Assembly: GCA_963663375.1 (NCBI GenBank)
Contig: OY760195.1
Span: forward strand, 1,426,001 to 1,490,000
Length of the DNA: 64,000 nucleotides
Direction of reading: 5' to 3'
Source: JAYREN01 sp963663375
Lineage (GTDB): Bacteria > Acidobacteriota > Holophagae > Holophagales > Holophagaceae
Shown here: in pieces, positions 1-8,432 of the stretch
Position numbering within the stretch: position 1 is the first letter of the stretch
Layout: every line of letters starts with the position of its first letter
Made by a program: the position numbers and the translations under genes
Notes under the pieces: model-generated
Databases searched by the model: none
Told to the model about the DNA's origin: nothing
Seen by the model: the letters and a program-made list of their open reading frames with translations, nothing else

Positions 1-693
1 GAAGGAGGCTGGAAACTCCTCTGGCGGGATCGCGCTCCCGCCTACGAGGACATCGACGGGGCGCTGGGCAGCTACACCACGGCGATGACCCCCAAGGGCA
101 CCGACGGCGCCTTCTTCCTCGGCGCGGCCCACGTCACGCCCTGGTATCAGTCGAACTGGCAACAGGCCAAACTGCGGGTGTTCCGGGTGGGGCCGGATGG
201 GCGGGTGCGCAAACTCGGGCGGCGGAATGAAACCATTTTCCTGGGGGTCGATAACCCCATGGCCCTCACGGCGCCCGACGCGCACCATCTCGCCTTCCGC
301 CTGAACTCCGGCTCCAATGATCCCGTGCGCCACCACTTCTCGCGGATCATTCATCTTCGAATCGACCCCAAGGCGATCACGCGCGTGCCGCCCTACGCCG
401 ACACGCCTCTGGACCTCGTGGACGAATGGCTGAGCCTGCCTTGGGCCGAAGCCTCGATGCTGGTAGAGCCCTCCGCCCGTGCAAGACTGAAGCTCACCCA
501 TGCCCACCTCAGCGACCATGAGCAGAATCTCCTGACTTTCGAGGATGAGATGAGGGAAGACAAGGCCTCTGGGATCTGGGAGATCCGCGCGGAGCTGGAG
601 CGCGACGAACAATTCGAAACCATCGCCTTCCGGGTGGGCAAGACCCAGGAGGGCCTCAGCCTCCTGAGCATCCAGCGGACCCCACACCCCTGA
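1..693 (+). CDS. Hypothetical protein, 3' part (gene enters from the left edge)
   Basis: The reading frame is open from base 1 to the TGA at 691-693, so only the last 230 codons are inside the window. An in-frame ATG at 85 is unlikely to be the true start because the codons before it read as ordinary protein (EGGWKLLWRDRAPAYEDIDG). No family is recognised. The visible part is a mixed hydrophilic and aromatic sequence without membrane segments. It ends 27 bases before the inositol monophosphatase ATG on the same strand, so the two may be co-transcribed. Function unknown. Confidence 0.7.
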   Translation, partial: EGGWKLLWRDRAPAYEDIDGALGSYTTAMTPKGTDGAFFLGAAHVTPWYQSNWQQAKLRVFRVGPDGRVRKLGRRNETIFLGVDNPMALTAPDAHHLAFRLNSGSNDPVRHHFSRIIHLRIDPKAITRVPPYADTPLDLVDEWLSLPWAEASMLVEPSARARLKLTHAHLSDHEQNLLTFEDEMREDKASGIWEIRAELERDEQFETIAFRVGKTQEGLSLLSIQRTPHP

Positions 694-720
694 AACACAT
701 CCTTGATCGGGAGCTACCGA

Positions 721-1500
721 ATGTTTGAAGCCCAGCGAGAAGCCTGCATCGCCGCAGCCCAGGCCGGGGGCCGAGTACTGCTGCCCTACTTCAGGAAACT
801 CGAGCCCGGCGCGATCACCGAGAAATCGAAAAACGACTATGTGAGCGATGCGGACAGGGCCTCGGAGGCCGCCATCCGCGCCGAGCTGGATCGACGTTTT
901 CCCCAGTATTCCTTTCTCGGCGAAGAGACCGGCTCCTTTGGCGAGAACAGCCGCCTGTGGATCGTAGACCCCCTGGATGGCACCTTGAACTTCGTGCAGG
1001 GTTTCCCCCACTGGTGCGTGTCCGTGGCCCTCTGGGACGCCGACGGCCCCGTGATGGGGTGCGTGTGGGATCCGTTGCGGGAGGATCTCTTCGTGGCCAC
1101 CCGGGGGGAAGGCGCCACCTGGAATGGACAGCCCATGTCCATCTCCGCCCAGACTGGGCTCGACGGGGCCTTCCTGGCCACGGGCTTCGCCTACCAGCTG
1201 GGGGAGCGGTTCCGCTTGTACAGCCGCGCGCTGGAAGCGACCTTCTACCGCGCCAAGGGCATCCGCCGGGCGGGCAGCGCCGCCCTGGATCTCGCCCATG
1301 TGGCCGCAGGCATCTACGACGGGTTCTTTGAGATGGGTCTCCAGAAGTGGGACATGGCCGCGGGCGTTCTCCTGGTGCAGGAGGCCGGTGGGCTCATCTC
1401 CGACTGGCAGGGCGGACAGGACTGGTTCGCCAACGGCAATGTCATTGCGGGCAACCTGTGGGTGCAGCAGGAGCTCGTGGACGTGTGCCGACCGACTTGA
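721..1500 (+). CDS. suhB: Inositol-1-monophosphatase family protein
   Basis: A member of the Mg2+-dependent inositol monophosphatase/FBPase-like phosphatase family, which hydrolyses inositol-1-phosphate or related sugar and nucleotide phosphates in the cytoplasm. The family's metal-binding signatures are visible: GEETGS near residue 66, WIVDPLDGTLNF near residue 80 and KWDMAAG near residue 210. The length of 259 aa is typical. The ATG at 721 is preferred over an upstream TTG at 703 because a GGGAG ribosome binding site lies at 710-714. The family is clear, but the exact substrate cannot be read from sequence (suhB, cysQ and hisN relatives share these motifs). Confidence 0.88.
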   Translation: MFEAQREACIAAAQAGGRVLLPYFRKLEPGAITEKSKNDYVSDADRASEAAIRAELDRRFPQYSFLGEETGSFGENSRLWIVDPLDGTLNFVQGFPHWCVSVALWDADGPVMGCVWDPLREDLFVATRGEGATWNGQPMSISAQTGLDGAFLATGFAYQLGERFRLYSRALEATFYRAKGIRRAGSAALDLAHVAAGIYDGFFEMGLQKWDMAAGVLLVQEAGGLISDWQGGQDWFANGNVIAGNLWVQQELVDVCRPT

Positions 1501-1947
1501 CTAGGGCAGTTTGCCGAGAACGCCCCAGAGCCACCGGTGAAGGGCGTGGACGCCTGTGGGCGAGGTGAACATCAGGAGGCATTCCCCATGCACGAGCGTG
1601 ATCCCTTTCTCCTCGCACAGCCGGATGGCCTCAGAAGAGGCTGAACCCTGCTGCATCCAGATGCGCCGAATCCCGGCCTCGGCCGCCTCCGCCACCAATC
1701 CTTTGGTCTTTTCCGGCGCGACTACCAGCACCAATCCACCCACGGATCTCGGCAGCGCGCCGATGCTTGAAACGCAGGGCACCCCCGCAATCGCGTCCAC
1801 CGCGGGATGGACCAGCAGGACTTCGTAACCTCTGGCGGTCAGCGTATTGAGCAGGGTATTGCCGAACTTCCGCCCGCTGCGCGAGGCACCCACCAGGGCC
1901 AGCGTCTTCTCGGCGAGAAAGGCTTCCACAGCATGTCGTTGGGTCAT
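1501..1947 (-). CDS. CoA-binding domain protein (YccU-like)
   Basis: A 148-aa single-domain protein with a Rossmann-like CoA-binding fold, like the N-terminal part of acetate-CoA ligases. The glycine-rich start LALVGASRSGRKFGN follows the first strand, and IRRIWMQQGSASSEA and GITLVHGECLLM match conserved family blocks. These small proteins bind CoA but have no firmly assigned reaction. The ATG at 1947 is chosen because it overlaps the stop of the upstream membrane-protein gene as ATGA, which suggests translational coupling. A TTG six codons upstream is less likely. It converges on suhB with essentially no gap. Confidence 0.8.
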   Translation of the reverse strand: MTQRHAVEAFLAEKTLALVGASRSGRKFGNTLLNTLTARGYEVLLVHPAVDAIAGVPCVSSIGALPRSVGGLVLVVAPEKTKGLVAEAAEAGIRRIWMQQGSASSEAIRLCEEKGITLVHGECLLMFTSPTGVHALHRWLWGVLGKLP

Positions 1948-2672
1948 GGGTTCACCCTGTTCCAATTGAATCTACTGGATTCAAAGCGATCCACCCCATC
2001 CCCCAGAAGCGCCGCGAAGGCCGCCAGCAGTGGGTTCCAGGAAACCAGCAGGAGCGGACTCAGGAAACAGAGCGCCAGCCGCAGCGCACCCGACCTTAGG
2101 CCACACGAATGCCCTAGCCGGGACCAGGCATGCTGGCGATGCAGGTAGAGGGCGGTCTTGAGGAGTCCTGCACCAAGGATGAGCACCGGCAAATCGCCCA
2201 AGAGGCCAAGGAGAAAATGACCATCGAGGAGCGCATGCCCCCCGTGGAAACTGCGCGGACTCACCTTCAGGGCCGCGCGTTGGATTCGATCCAGCGCCAG
2301 CAAGCCCACGAAACCAGCACTGGCGGCGATCCAGGCTAGAAACCTGACCTGAGGAAAGAAGAACAGGTGAAGGGCCCCGAGTCCCAAGAATACGCTCACC
2401 AGGAAGGCTCCGCGCCCCAGCCAGCTCCTCCGAAAGTCCAGCAGGACCCGCCAGCCTTGCCGCTGACGCCTCAGGCACCTGCGGGACAGCACAAGAACCA
2501 TCAGGCCAAGGCCAAGAAAGAACCACCGCGGAAGGGGTGGGCCGCCCGCCAGCGCTGCAATGAACCAGGCTGATAATCCCGTCAACAGGCCGGTGAGCAG
2601 GACCAGGGGCCATTGCCCTGGCTCATAGGCCTGCGGCAGCTGAAGCATTTCACCCATCAGGGCTCGCGTCAT
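1944..2672 (-). CDS. DmsC-like integral membrane protein without partner subunits
   Basis: A hydrophobic protein of about 242 aa with several predicted membrane spans (roughly residues 15-45, 70-90, 100-130 and 145-185). The block GWRVLLDFRRSWLGRG followed by a hydrophobic stretch and LH, and the C-terminal LLGDGVDRFESS, resemble the quinol-side anchor subunit DmsC of DMSO reductase-type enzymes. No molybdopterin (DmsA) or iron-sulfur (DmsB) gene is nearby, so this is either an orphan anchor or a diverged relative. The ATG at 2672 has AAGG just upstream; a further in-frame ATG at 2693 would overlap the divergent gene. Function remains inference. Confidence 0.5.
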   Translation of the reverse strand: MTRALMGEMLQLPQAYEPGQWPLVLLTGLLTGLSAWFIAALAGGPPLPRWFFLGLGLMVLVLSRRCLRRQRQGWRVLLDFRRSWLGRGAFLVSVFLGLGALHLFFFPQVRFLAWIAASAGFVGLLALDRIQRAALKVSPRSFHGGHALLDGHFLLGLLGDLPVLILGAGLLKTALYLHRQHAWSRLGHSCGLRSGALRLALCFLSPLLLVSWNPLLAAFAALLGDGVDRFESSRFNWNRVNP

Positions 2673-2691
2673 CTGCCTTATTCTTAGCGCC

Positions 2692-3318
2692 ATGGCCCTG
2701 AGGTTGACACGCGCCCTTCAGCACTTCCTCTCAAATCTATCGCCGGAGGCGCAAGCGGTGGCGCGGACCGCCATTGAAGAAGAGGCCAAGGTCATCGCCG
2801 CCCTGCCTCCCGGGCCGGATCGCGCCCGAAATCTGCACCGCCAGGTGGACGCAGCCATCCGGGAATTCGCCACTATCAGGCCCCAGGCGGTGAACGCCAT
2901 CCGGTGCCATCGGGGCTGCGCCCACTGCTGCCGCATCTGGGTAGGCATCACCCACGACGAGGCCCTGCTGCTCGCGGAATGCGTACGATCGGGGAGCGCC
3001 ACACCGGCCACGGATCGGCTGGAACTCCAGCGCCACTGGCAGAGCCCGGAGGCTTTCGCCGCCCACCCCCTGGAGGAGACACGCTGCGTCTTTCTGGGCG
3101 AGGATGGAAGCTGTGGCGTCTACGAGGATCGCCCCAGCGCCTGCCGGGCCCTGCTCGTCGCCAGCGATCCCGAAATCTGTCGGACGGCCGAGCAGGCCTC
3201 CCAGGTACTCGCCATCATCAACCCTCGCGCCGAACTGCTGGTCGCCGCCGCCCAGAGCGCCGACGGCTCCGAATGCAACCTGCTCGCAGCCCGCCTGTGG
3301 GAAGCCCTGGGAGGCTGA
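2692..3318 (+). CDS. YkgJ-family cysteine-cluster protein
   Basis: A 208-aa protein with the UPF0153/YkgJ metal-binding cysteine pattern: RCHRGCAHCCR (C72, C76, C79, C80), then RCVFLGEDGSCGVYEDRPSACRALL near residues 125-150, which supplies the remaining cysteines. Family members are thought to chelate zinc or an iron-sulfur centre, with no established reaction. The first about 70 residues are helical and lack cysteines. The start shares the palindromic CCATGG with a possible start of the divergent membrane gene, so the two promoters must overlap the neighbouring coding region. Confidence 0.82.
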   Translation: MALRLTRALQHFLSNLSPEAQAVARTAIEEEAKVIAALPPGPDRARNLHRQVDAAIREFATIRPQAVNAIRCHRGCAHCCRIWVGITHDEALLLAECVRSGSATPATDRLELQRHWQSPEAFAAHPLEETRCVFLGEDGSCGVYEDRPSACRALLVASDPEICRTAEQASQVLAIINPRAELLVAAAQSADGSECNLLAARLWEALGG

Positions 3319-3321
3319 AAT

Positions 3322-4854
3322 CTATTCGTGCTCGCTGCCCTTCACGGCCTCGATGTGGCCGCGGATCTCGGCGATGGTTTCCGCCAGTACGGTATCGATC
3401 ATGCTCTTGGGCGGCGTCTTGATCTTGTCGCGTTCCATGAGGATCTGCGTGATCTCCCGGGCCTCCTGGATGTCTCGATCCGCGGTCTGCAGCACCTCCT
3501 TGGGGCTGATGATCCGCTGGGCCACGCCATCCTTGATGGCCTGGGCCGCCACGTCCGAAGCCTCTCGGGGAAAGACGTCCACGTCGTCCATGCTGGGCAT
3601 GATGTGGTCGATATCCAGCCCGCGCACCTGCTGTGCTCGAGCCAGGGAGTGGGCGGCGGCGATGGCCATGTTGTCTGTCACGCGGCTCGCATGGACCAGC
3701 AGTGAGCCCTTGAGGAGTCCCGGAAAGCACATGGAGTTGTTCACCTGATTGGGGAAGTCGCTGCGTCCCGTGGCCACGATGTAGGCACCGGCGTCCTTGG
3801 CATCGTGGGGGTAGATCTCCGGCACCGGATTGGCGCAGGTGAAGACGATGGCCTTCTCGGCCATGACACTGATCCATTCCTTCTTCACCGTGTCCGGTCC
3901 CGGTGTGGAGAGGGCGCAGAGAATATCGGCGCCCTTGCAGGCCTCCAGGATGGTGTCGATTCTCTGCGGGTTGGTGGCCTCGCAGATCTGCCACTTGCGG
4001 TAGAAGCGGGTGTCCTGGCGGATATCGTCCCGCCCCGCGTGGAGCCCGCCCTTGGAGTCGAAGACGATCACGTTCTTCGGGTCCATGCCCTCCGCCAGCA
4101 TGAGGCGCACGATGGTTGCATTCGAAGAACCCGCGCCGAAGAAGACCGCCTTGACCCGCTTCCAGTCCTTGCCCGCCAGCTTGATGGCGTTGATCATGCC
4201 CGCCAGGGTGACACAGGCCGTGCCCTGAGCGTCGTCGTGCCACACGGGAATGCCGCAGTCCTGGAGCTCGTCCAGCACCTTGAAGCAGTTGGGTTGGGAG
4301 ATGTCCTCCAGGTTCACCGCGCCGAAGGAGGGCGCCACCATCCGGACGAAATCGATGGTCTTGTCCGCGGAGTGCTCGTGCTTGGTCTTGGGCTGGAAAT
4401 CGAAGCCGGGCTTGTAGGCGCCGGGCTCCGGGTGGGTGTTGATGCAGAGGGCCGTGGCGTTCACCCCGCCCAGGTAGTACATCAGGAAGGCCTTGCCCTC
4501 CATCACGCCCAGACCGCCGCTGGGGGTGCAGTCCCCATCCCCCAGAACCCGCGTGGAATCTGAGACGATGGCCACCAGGTTGCTCCGGTTGCTCAACTCG
4601 TAGGAGCGCAGGTTGTTGTCCCGGATGGCCGTGGACACCGCCGAAACGCCAGGTGTGTACCAGACGCCGAACCAGCCGAAGCCGTAGATGCCGGCCTTGG
4701 GCACCGTCATCATCTTGCCCCCGTAGAACTCGTGGGCCGACAGCGAGAGCCGCTTGAGGAAGATGGTCTGGGCCTTGGCGATTTCCGCCGGCGTGAATTC
4801 CTTGGGGAACAGCTCCTTCAGGTTGCTGAGATCAAGGTAAGAAGGAATGCTCAT
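3322..4854 (-). CDS. Malic enzyme (oxaloacetate-decarboxylating malate dehydrogenase)
   Basis: Converts L-malate to pyruvate and CO2 with reduction of NAD(P)+ in the cytoplasm, linking the TCA cycle to pyruvate. The catalytic tyrosine is in VWYTPGVSAV, the lysine in GVMEGKAFLMYY, the metal-site aspartates in HDDAQGT, and the dinucleotide loop in FFGAGSSNATI. The length is 510 aa with no phosphotransacetylase domain, so it is not the long MaeB type. The ATG at 4854 is chosen for its AGGAGG ribosome binding site; upstream codons (MCRVPLDLLQEDI) are probably untranslated. Cofactor preference for NAD or NADP cannot be read safely. Confidence 0.9.
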   Translation of the reverse strand: MSIPSYLDLSNLKELFPKEFTPAEIAKAQTIFLKRLSLSAHEFYGGKMMTVPKAGIYGFGWFGVWYTPGVSAVSTAIRDNNLRSYELSNRSNLVAIVSDSTRVLGDGDCTPSGGLGVMEGKAFLMYYLGGVNATALCINTHPEPGAYKPGFDFQPKTKHEHSADKTIDFVRMVAPSFGAVNLEDISQPNCFKVLDELQDCGIPVWHDDAQGTACVTLAGMINAIKLAGKDWKRVKAVFFGAGSSNATIVRLMLAEGMDPKNVIVFDSKGGLHAGRDDIRQDTRFYRKWQICEATNPQRIDTILEACKGADILCALSTPGPDTVKKEWISVMAEKAIVFTCANPVPEIYPHDAKDAGAYIVATGRSDFPNQVNNSMCFPGLLKGSLLVHASRVTDNMAIAAAHSLARAQQVRGLDIDHIMPSMDDVDVFPREASDVAAQAIKDGVAQRIISPKEVLQTADRDIQEAREITQILMERDKIKTPPKSMIDTVLAETIAEIRGHIEAVKGSEHE

Positions 4855-5040
4855 GATGTCCTCCTGGAGCAGATCGAGTGGTACACGGCACACACACCAG
4901 GGAAGCCCGCCCTAAGAAGCCCCGAGGAACCCACCCGTTTCGGAAGCTCGGGGTCACTACTTGAAATTCGAAACAAAAATAGATCATTCCCGACCCGGGG
5001 CAAGCACCCAGGGACCAAGACTCCCAGCGCCCGGCAAACC

Positions 5041-5973
5041 TCAGCCTGTGGCTTCCTCCAGCAGAGCCTGCATCTTGCGCTGGGCCCGCTGGGTGCTCCA
5101 GAACCCCCAGAGGGCCCCCAGGGCTCCCGTCAGGATGCCGGTAAAACCGAGAATCACAAGGCTTTGAAAGGAGAAGAAGCCCGTGCGGGCGAGCTGCACC
5201 AGCAGCGGAGAGATCCCGCCCACCCCGCGGCTCAGGGGCAGCCACAAGCCCAGCAGGGCCAGCACGGCGACCAGACTAGCCAAGAGCCCCAGGGCGGCGC
5301 CTTCGACCAGAAGGGGCGTGCGGATGAAGCTCTCCGTGGCGCCCACCAGCCGCATGATGGTGATCTCTTCCTCACGGGCCAGGATGCTCATGCGGATCAC
5401 GTTACCCGTAGAGAAGCCCGCGGCCACCAGCAGCAGAATGCCCAGGGTGCCCAGGGCCTGGCGCAGCAGGGTGGCGGATTTCTGAAGGGTCTCCAGGCGC
5501 TGCTGGTCGACCACCACATCGCCCACTCCGGGGATCTTTTTCAGGCTGTCTCCCACCTCAATCGCGCGACGAGCAGCCAGCAGATCCTGTCGCAGGTTCA
5601 ATTCCAGACTCTCCGGGATCGGTTCCTGCCCCAGGCTCTCCAGCATCAGCCCGGCCTCGCGAGTGGTGAGGAGGAAGCGGCGCGTCCCCTCGGCGCTGGT
5701 GATGCGCTTGACCTCGCTGAACCGGGGATCCCGCTTCAGCATGGCCTCCGCCTCATTGAGATCAGCCCCCTCGGCGGCGAACACCGTGACCCGGGCCAAG
5801 GCCTCCATGCGAGTCACCCAGCGGTGCAGGCTCTCTACCGCCAGCAGACCGCCCCCCGCCAGCAGCAGACCCGAGGCCAGGGTGATCACCGCCAGGATGT
5901 GCTGGCCGCGGTGCCGCAGGATGTCCTTAGCGACGTCCCGCAGCAGGACCCCCACCAGGCGCAGCCAGGCCAT
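5041..5973 (-). CDS. ftsX: Cell division permease FtsX
   Basis: A 310-aa FtsX-type ABC permease. With the ATPase FtsE it activates cell-wall hydrolases at the division site in the inner membrane. One membrane span lies near residues 25-47, a periplasmic domain follows, then the FtsX/MacB-like core with spans near 175-195, 220-245 and 270-295. The block REEEITIMRLVGATESFIRTP is the family signature. There is no ftsE beside it, so the gene order differs from the usual ftsE-ftsX pair. Its ATG directly follows the stop of the exported-protein gene, with a GGGAG site inside that gene, so translation is probably coupled. Confidence 0.88.
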   Translation of the reverse strand: MAWLRLVGVLLRDVAKDILRHRGQHILAVITLASGLLLAGGGLLAVESLHRWVTRMEALARVTVFAAEGADLNEAEAMLKRDPRFSEVKRITSAEGTRRFLLTTREAGLMLESLGQEPIPESLELNLRQDLLAARRAIEVGDSLKKIPGVGDVVVDQQRLETLQKSATLLRQALGTLGILLLVAAGFSTGNVIRMSILAREEEITIMRLVGATESFIRTPLLVEGAALGLLASLVAVLALLGLWLPLSRGVGGISPLLVQLARTGFFSFQSLVILGFTGILTGALGALWGFWSTQRAQRKMQALLEEATG

Positions 5974-7110
5974 TCAGTTGCTCCCGTCGAAGGCTAGGCC
6001 GGAAATGGTTGCGGAGGCCAACGTCAGCGCGTGAGGCTCCCCGCCCTGACTCGGGTTCTTCCAGAGCCAGATCTGGTTGGAGAAGACCTTGGTGGCCGAA
6101 CTGTACGCCGCGCCACCCAGCCAATCCTTGTTGCCGCCGTGGGCGATGATGCGCAGTTCAGGCTGATCCTTGAGGCTCCCCAGGAAACGACTGGGCGCCT
6201 GATCGTACGAACTGGTGAAGGCTCCGACCGTGAACACGCAGATCGGCCCTCCACTCGCGGCGTGGGAGTTAGCGCGCACGACGTAGACCGCGTTGTCACC
6301 CGTATCCAGGGCGAGACTGCCCCCCGAGGCCGTGTCCTGCAGGGTGGTGGAAGCCCCGACGATGACCGCCGAACCGAAAGCCCCGGCCGTCCCCGAGCGG
6401 AGCCGAGCTCCCGTGTAGGGGCTGCCGCCCGAAGGCGAAGGCACCGAGGCTCCGCCCGAAAAGTAGGCGTAGACCTTGCCCTGCCCAACCGCCACCCCCG
6501 TACCTCCCGTGTCCGGGCCCCCCGCATTCACGCCGGTGGTAGCAAGGGACTGGAGGGCCACGGTGCTGGGCTGTCCCAATCCGCCATACCCGCTGGGATT
6601 GGGCACTACCCAGATGCGAGTCTGGGAGGTTCCGTTTTCCGTGACGAAGAGGGTTCCGCTTTGAGGGTCCACCGCCGCCTGGCCAAAACTGGAGCCCTGC
6701 AGTCGCTCCCCGGAATCCAGGGTGAAGGTGGCGATATCGGTCAGGGATGAGATGGGGCCAGTTTGCTTGTCCGCCCGCTCAATGCGCACCACGGCGCCGG
6801 TGGAATCCACCAGGAAGAGACGCTTGGCGCTAATATCGAAGCAGACCCCTCCGATGGCAGGGCTCTTGATGTTGTCGGTGATGGTGGTGCTCGTGATGGT
6901 GCGGCTGGGGGCCGTGTCGCCACTGGTGGCGATATTAGCATAGAGGGTGGCCACGTCGCCCCAGCAGTTCACGGTACCGCTGGCGCCATCGAAAACGTAG
7001 AGCGCCGTGTTGGAGGTCGCCCCCCCCTCTCCCACGTCCACACAGGCCAGATTCAGGGACAGCGAAGCAAGGGCTGCCCCGGCGATACCGAGGATTCTGC
7101 GAAGCATCAT
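5974..7110 (-). CDS. Exported protein of unknown function, possible lipoprotein
   Basis: A 378-aa protein with an N-terminal signal (MMLRRILGIAGAALASLSLNLAC). The cysteine could be lipidated, but LNLAC is a poor lipobox. The rest is rich in G, S and T with repeated strand-forming units such as GGVCFDISAKRLFLVDSTGAVVRIERA and GQAAVDPQSGTLFVTENG, suggesting a beta-propeller-like fold. No enzyme motif is seen. The ATG at 7110 (second of a pair with 7107) has GGAG upstream. It lies between the DUF4388 gene (13-nt gap) and ftsX (no gap), so the three form one operon; a role near the envelope is inferred only. Confidence 0.72.
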   Translation of the reverse strand: MMLRRILGIAGAALASLSLNLACVDVGEGGATSNTALYVFDGASGTVNCWGDVATLYANIATSGDTAPSRTITSTTITDNIKSPAIGGVCFDISAKRLFLVDSTGAVVRIERADKQTGPISSLTDIATFTLDSGERLQGSSFGQAAVDPQSGTLFVTENGTSQTRIWVVPNPSGYGGLGQPSTVALQSLATTGVNAGGPDTGGTGVAVGQGKVYAYFSGGASVPSPSGGSPYTGARLRSGTAGAFGSAVIVGASTTLQDTASGGSLALDTGDNAVYVVRANSHAASGGPICVFTVGAFTSSYDQAPSRFLGSLKDQPELRIIAHGGNKDWLGGAAYSSATKVFSNQIWLWKNPSQGGEPHALTLASATISGLAFDGSN

Positions 7111-7123
7111 GGGAACTCCGAGG

Positions 7124-8155
7124 CTACTTGCTGAAGAGTGCCTTGAGCTGGGCATTGAGGTTCTTCACCATTTCTGAATCGCACCCAGCATCCACTGCCC
7201 GGCGGGAAATGGTCAGGGCGAGATTCTTCACCGCCTCGGGACCATCCCCGGCGTTCACCCGCTCCGTGGCCTCCACCAGCAGTTCGTTGACCATGCCGTG
7301 GTGCTGGGGAGGCAGGGCCCCCCGTGCGGCCGTGGCGATGCGCTGCCCGAAGGCGTTCAGCTTGGCGATCTTGACCGGATCAGTGATCGTTCCCGCCGGG
7401 GCGGGCCTGGGAGCTGCGGGCACCGGTGTCGGCGCTGGGGGAGGCTGAGGCGCCAGGGCGGCGGGCTCGATTTCGAACGGATCCGTCGCCACCGGAAATC
7501 CCTGGGGCGGGAGATTCACCGGAGGCAACACGAACGAGGGTTCCGGCAGAGGGGGCTGGGGCGGCGGAGCGGGAGCGAACTCCGGCGGCAGCTCAGGCCG
7601 TCGGCCCGTGCGCACACCCTTGAGCACGGCCTGCCCGGTCATCACCAGGTCGTAGAGATCCTTGGCCACCGTCAGTACCGGCTTCTGCATCACCTCGGCC
7701 AATTCGGACACCGTGAACCAGCCCGTGATGATGCCCAGCATCTTTGCCTGGCGAGGGTTGACCCCCTGGGGCAACTCCCCGGGCAGCAGGGTGGAGGCCG
7801 GGTAGAGATCCAGAGAGCTGATCTTCTGGCTGATGACCCGCCATTCGTCCATCCGGCGGTGCATTTCCATCAGCACGGCCGCGTTCGACTTGGTGATGGA
7901 CGGCGTAACATCGGCAGCGCCCTCCTCGAAGTGGTAATGGCCATCCAGCCATAGCGCCACTTCGTACACGGCGTCGAGGCCCTGGGCCTCGTTGGTGATC
8001 GCGTGCACCAGCTTGCCGTCCTTCAGGTAGATCTTCGCCCGCTTCGGCTCGTCCAGCACATGAAAGCAACCGCTTTTGCCGCTCTGGCTGACGAGCTGGA
8101 TGATATCCGGAAGCGGCGCTTCGCGCATGGAACCTTGGATGAGACCCTGGGACAT
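7124..8155 (-). CDS. DUF4388 domain protein
   Basis: A 343-aa protein whose N-terminal 100 residues match the DUF4388 (PATAN-like) pattern: MREAPLPDIIQLVSQSGKSGCFHV, then KIYLKDGKLVHAIT and a predicted strand pair ending GHYHFEEG. Such domains are found in signalling and motility proteins of deltaproteobacteria and acidobacteria, often beside receiver domains. The middle (to about residue 190) looks winged-helix-like (GWFTVSELAEVMQKPVLTVAKDLYDLV). A proline-rich linker of about 60 residues leads to a helical C terminus. The ATG at 8155 is preferred for its AAGGGG site; 54 upstream codons are probably not translated. First gene of the operon with the exported protein and ftsX. Confidence 0.8.
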   Translation of the reverse strand: MSQGLIQGSMREAPLPDIIQLVSQSGKSGCFHVLDEPKRAKIYLKDGKLVHAITNEAQGLDAVYEVALWLDGHYHFEEGAADVTPSITKSNAAVLMEMHRRMDEWRVISQKISSLDLYPASTLLPGELPQGVNPRQAKMLGIITGWFTVSELAEVMQKPVLTVAKDLYDLVMTGQAVLKGVRTGRRPELPPEFAPAPPPQPPLPEPSFVLPPVNLPPQGFPVATDPFEIEPAALAPQPPPAPTPVPAAPRPAPAGTITDPVKIAKLNAFGQRIATAARGALPPQHHGMVNELLVEATERVNAGDGPEAVKNLALTISRRAVDAGCDSEMVKNLNAQLKALFSK

Positions 8156-8267
8156 TCGAAATCCCCTTCTCCGAAAAGCAGTATTGGCTAGAGGTTCGAT
8201 GTTAGCACGTCCCCAGCTCAGAAAAGGGGCCCTTCCCCTGGATTTGGGGCTAGGGGATGCTGGAGGC

Positions 8268-8432
8268 ATGACCGGATCCTCGTCCTTCGCCCCCATTGAA
8301 GAAGCCATCGAAGCCATCCGCTGCGGTCGGATGGTGACTCACGCCTCTGGCGTTCGCCCTTCGGGCGGCAATGGCCCTGTGGGCCATTCCGTCCTATCCT
8401 CTCTCCGGGTCTGCGCCGGGCGGATCGCATGA
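8268..8432 (+). CDS. Short upstream ORF carrying a duplicated ribB start
   Basis: A 54-codon frame from ATG 8268 (GGAGG directly before it) whose first residues MTGSSSFAPIEEAIEAIRCGRM copy the N terminus of the RibB protein that follows (MSGPFAPIEDAIEAIRCGRM). After the copy the sequence changes to unrelated hairpin-rich DNA. The stop overlaps the ribB start as ATGA. It may be a non-functional duplication scar or a translated leader that couples translation into ribB. No independent function is recognised. Confidence 0.4.
   Translation: MTGSSSFAPIEEAIEAIRCGRMVTHASGVRPSGGNGPVGHSVLSSLRVCAGRIA
8284..8336 (+). repeat. Direct repeat copy 1 of the ribB 5' coding end
   Basis: This 53-bp segment matches 8439-8491 at 50 of 53 positions by eye. 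The copies are 155 bp apart. The second copy is the true ribB coding start. The mismatches (T/C, A/C, A/G) fall at third codon positions, as if both copies had been read as protein for some time. Confidence 0.85.
8355..8388. repeat. Two tandem perfect hairpins between the ribB copies
   Basis: CGCCC-TTC-GGGCG at 8355-8367 and AATGGCCC-TGT-GGGCCATT at 8370-8388 are perfect stems of 5 and 8 bp separated by two bases. They sit in the spacer that separates the two ribB start copies, 40-70 nt before the ribB ATG. They could be a REP-like element or a leader structure. No conserved FMN-riboswitch sequence is visible here. Confidence 0.55.

Noticed and set aside
8156..8428. FMN riboswitch before ribB
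   Set aside because: No sequence resembling the conserved FMN-aptamer core is present; the region is explained by the duplicated ribB start and two small hairpins.
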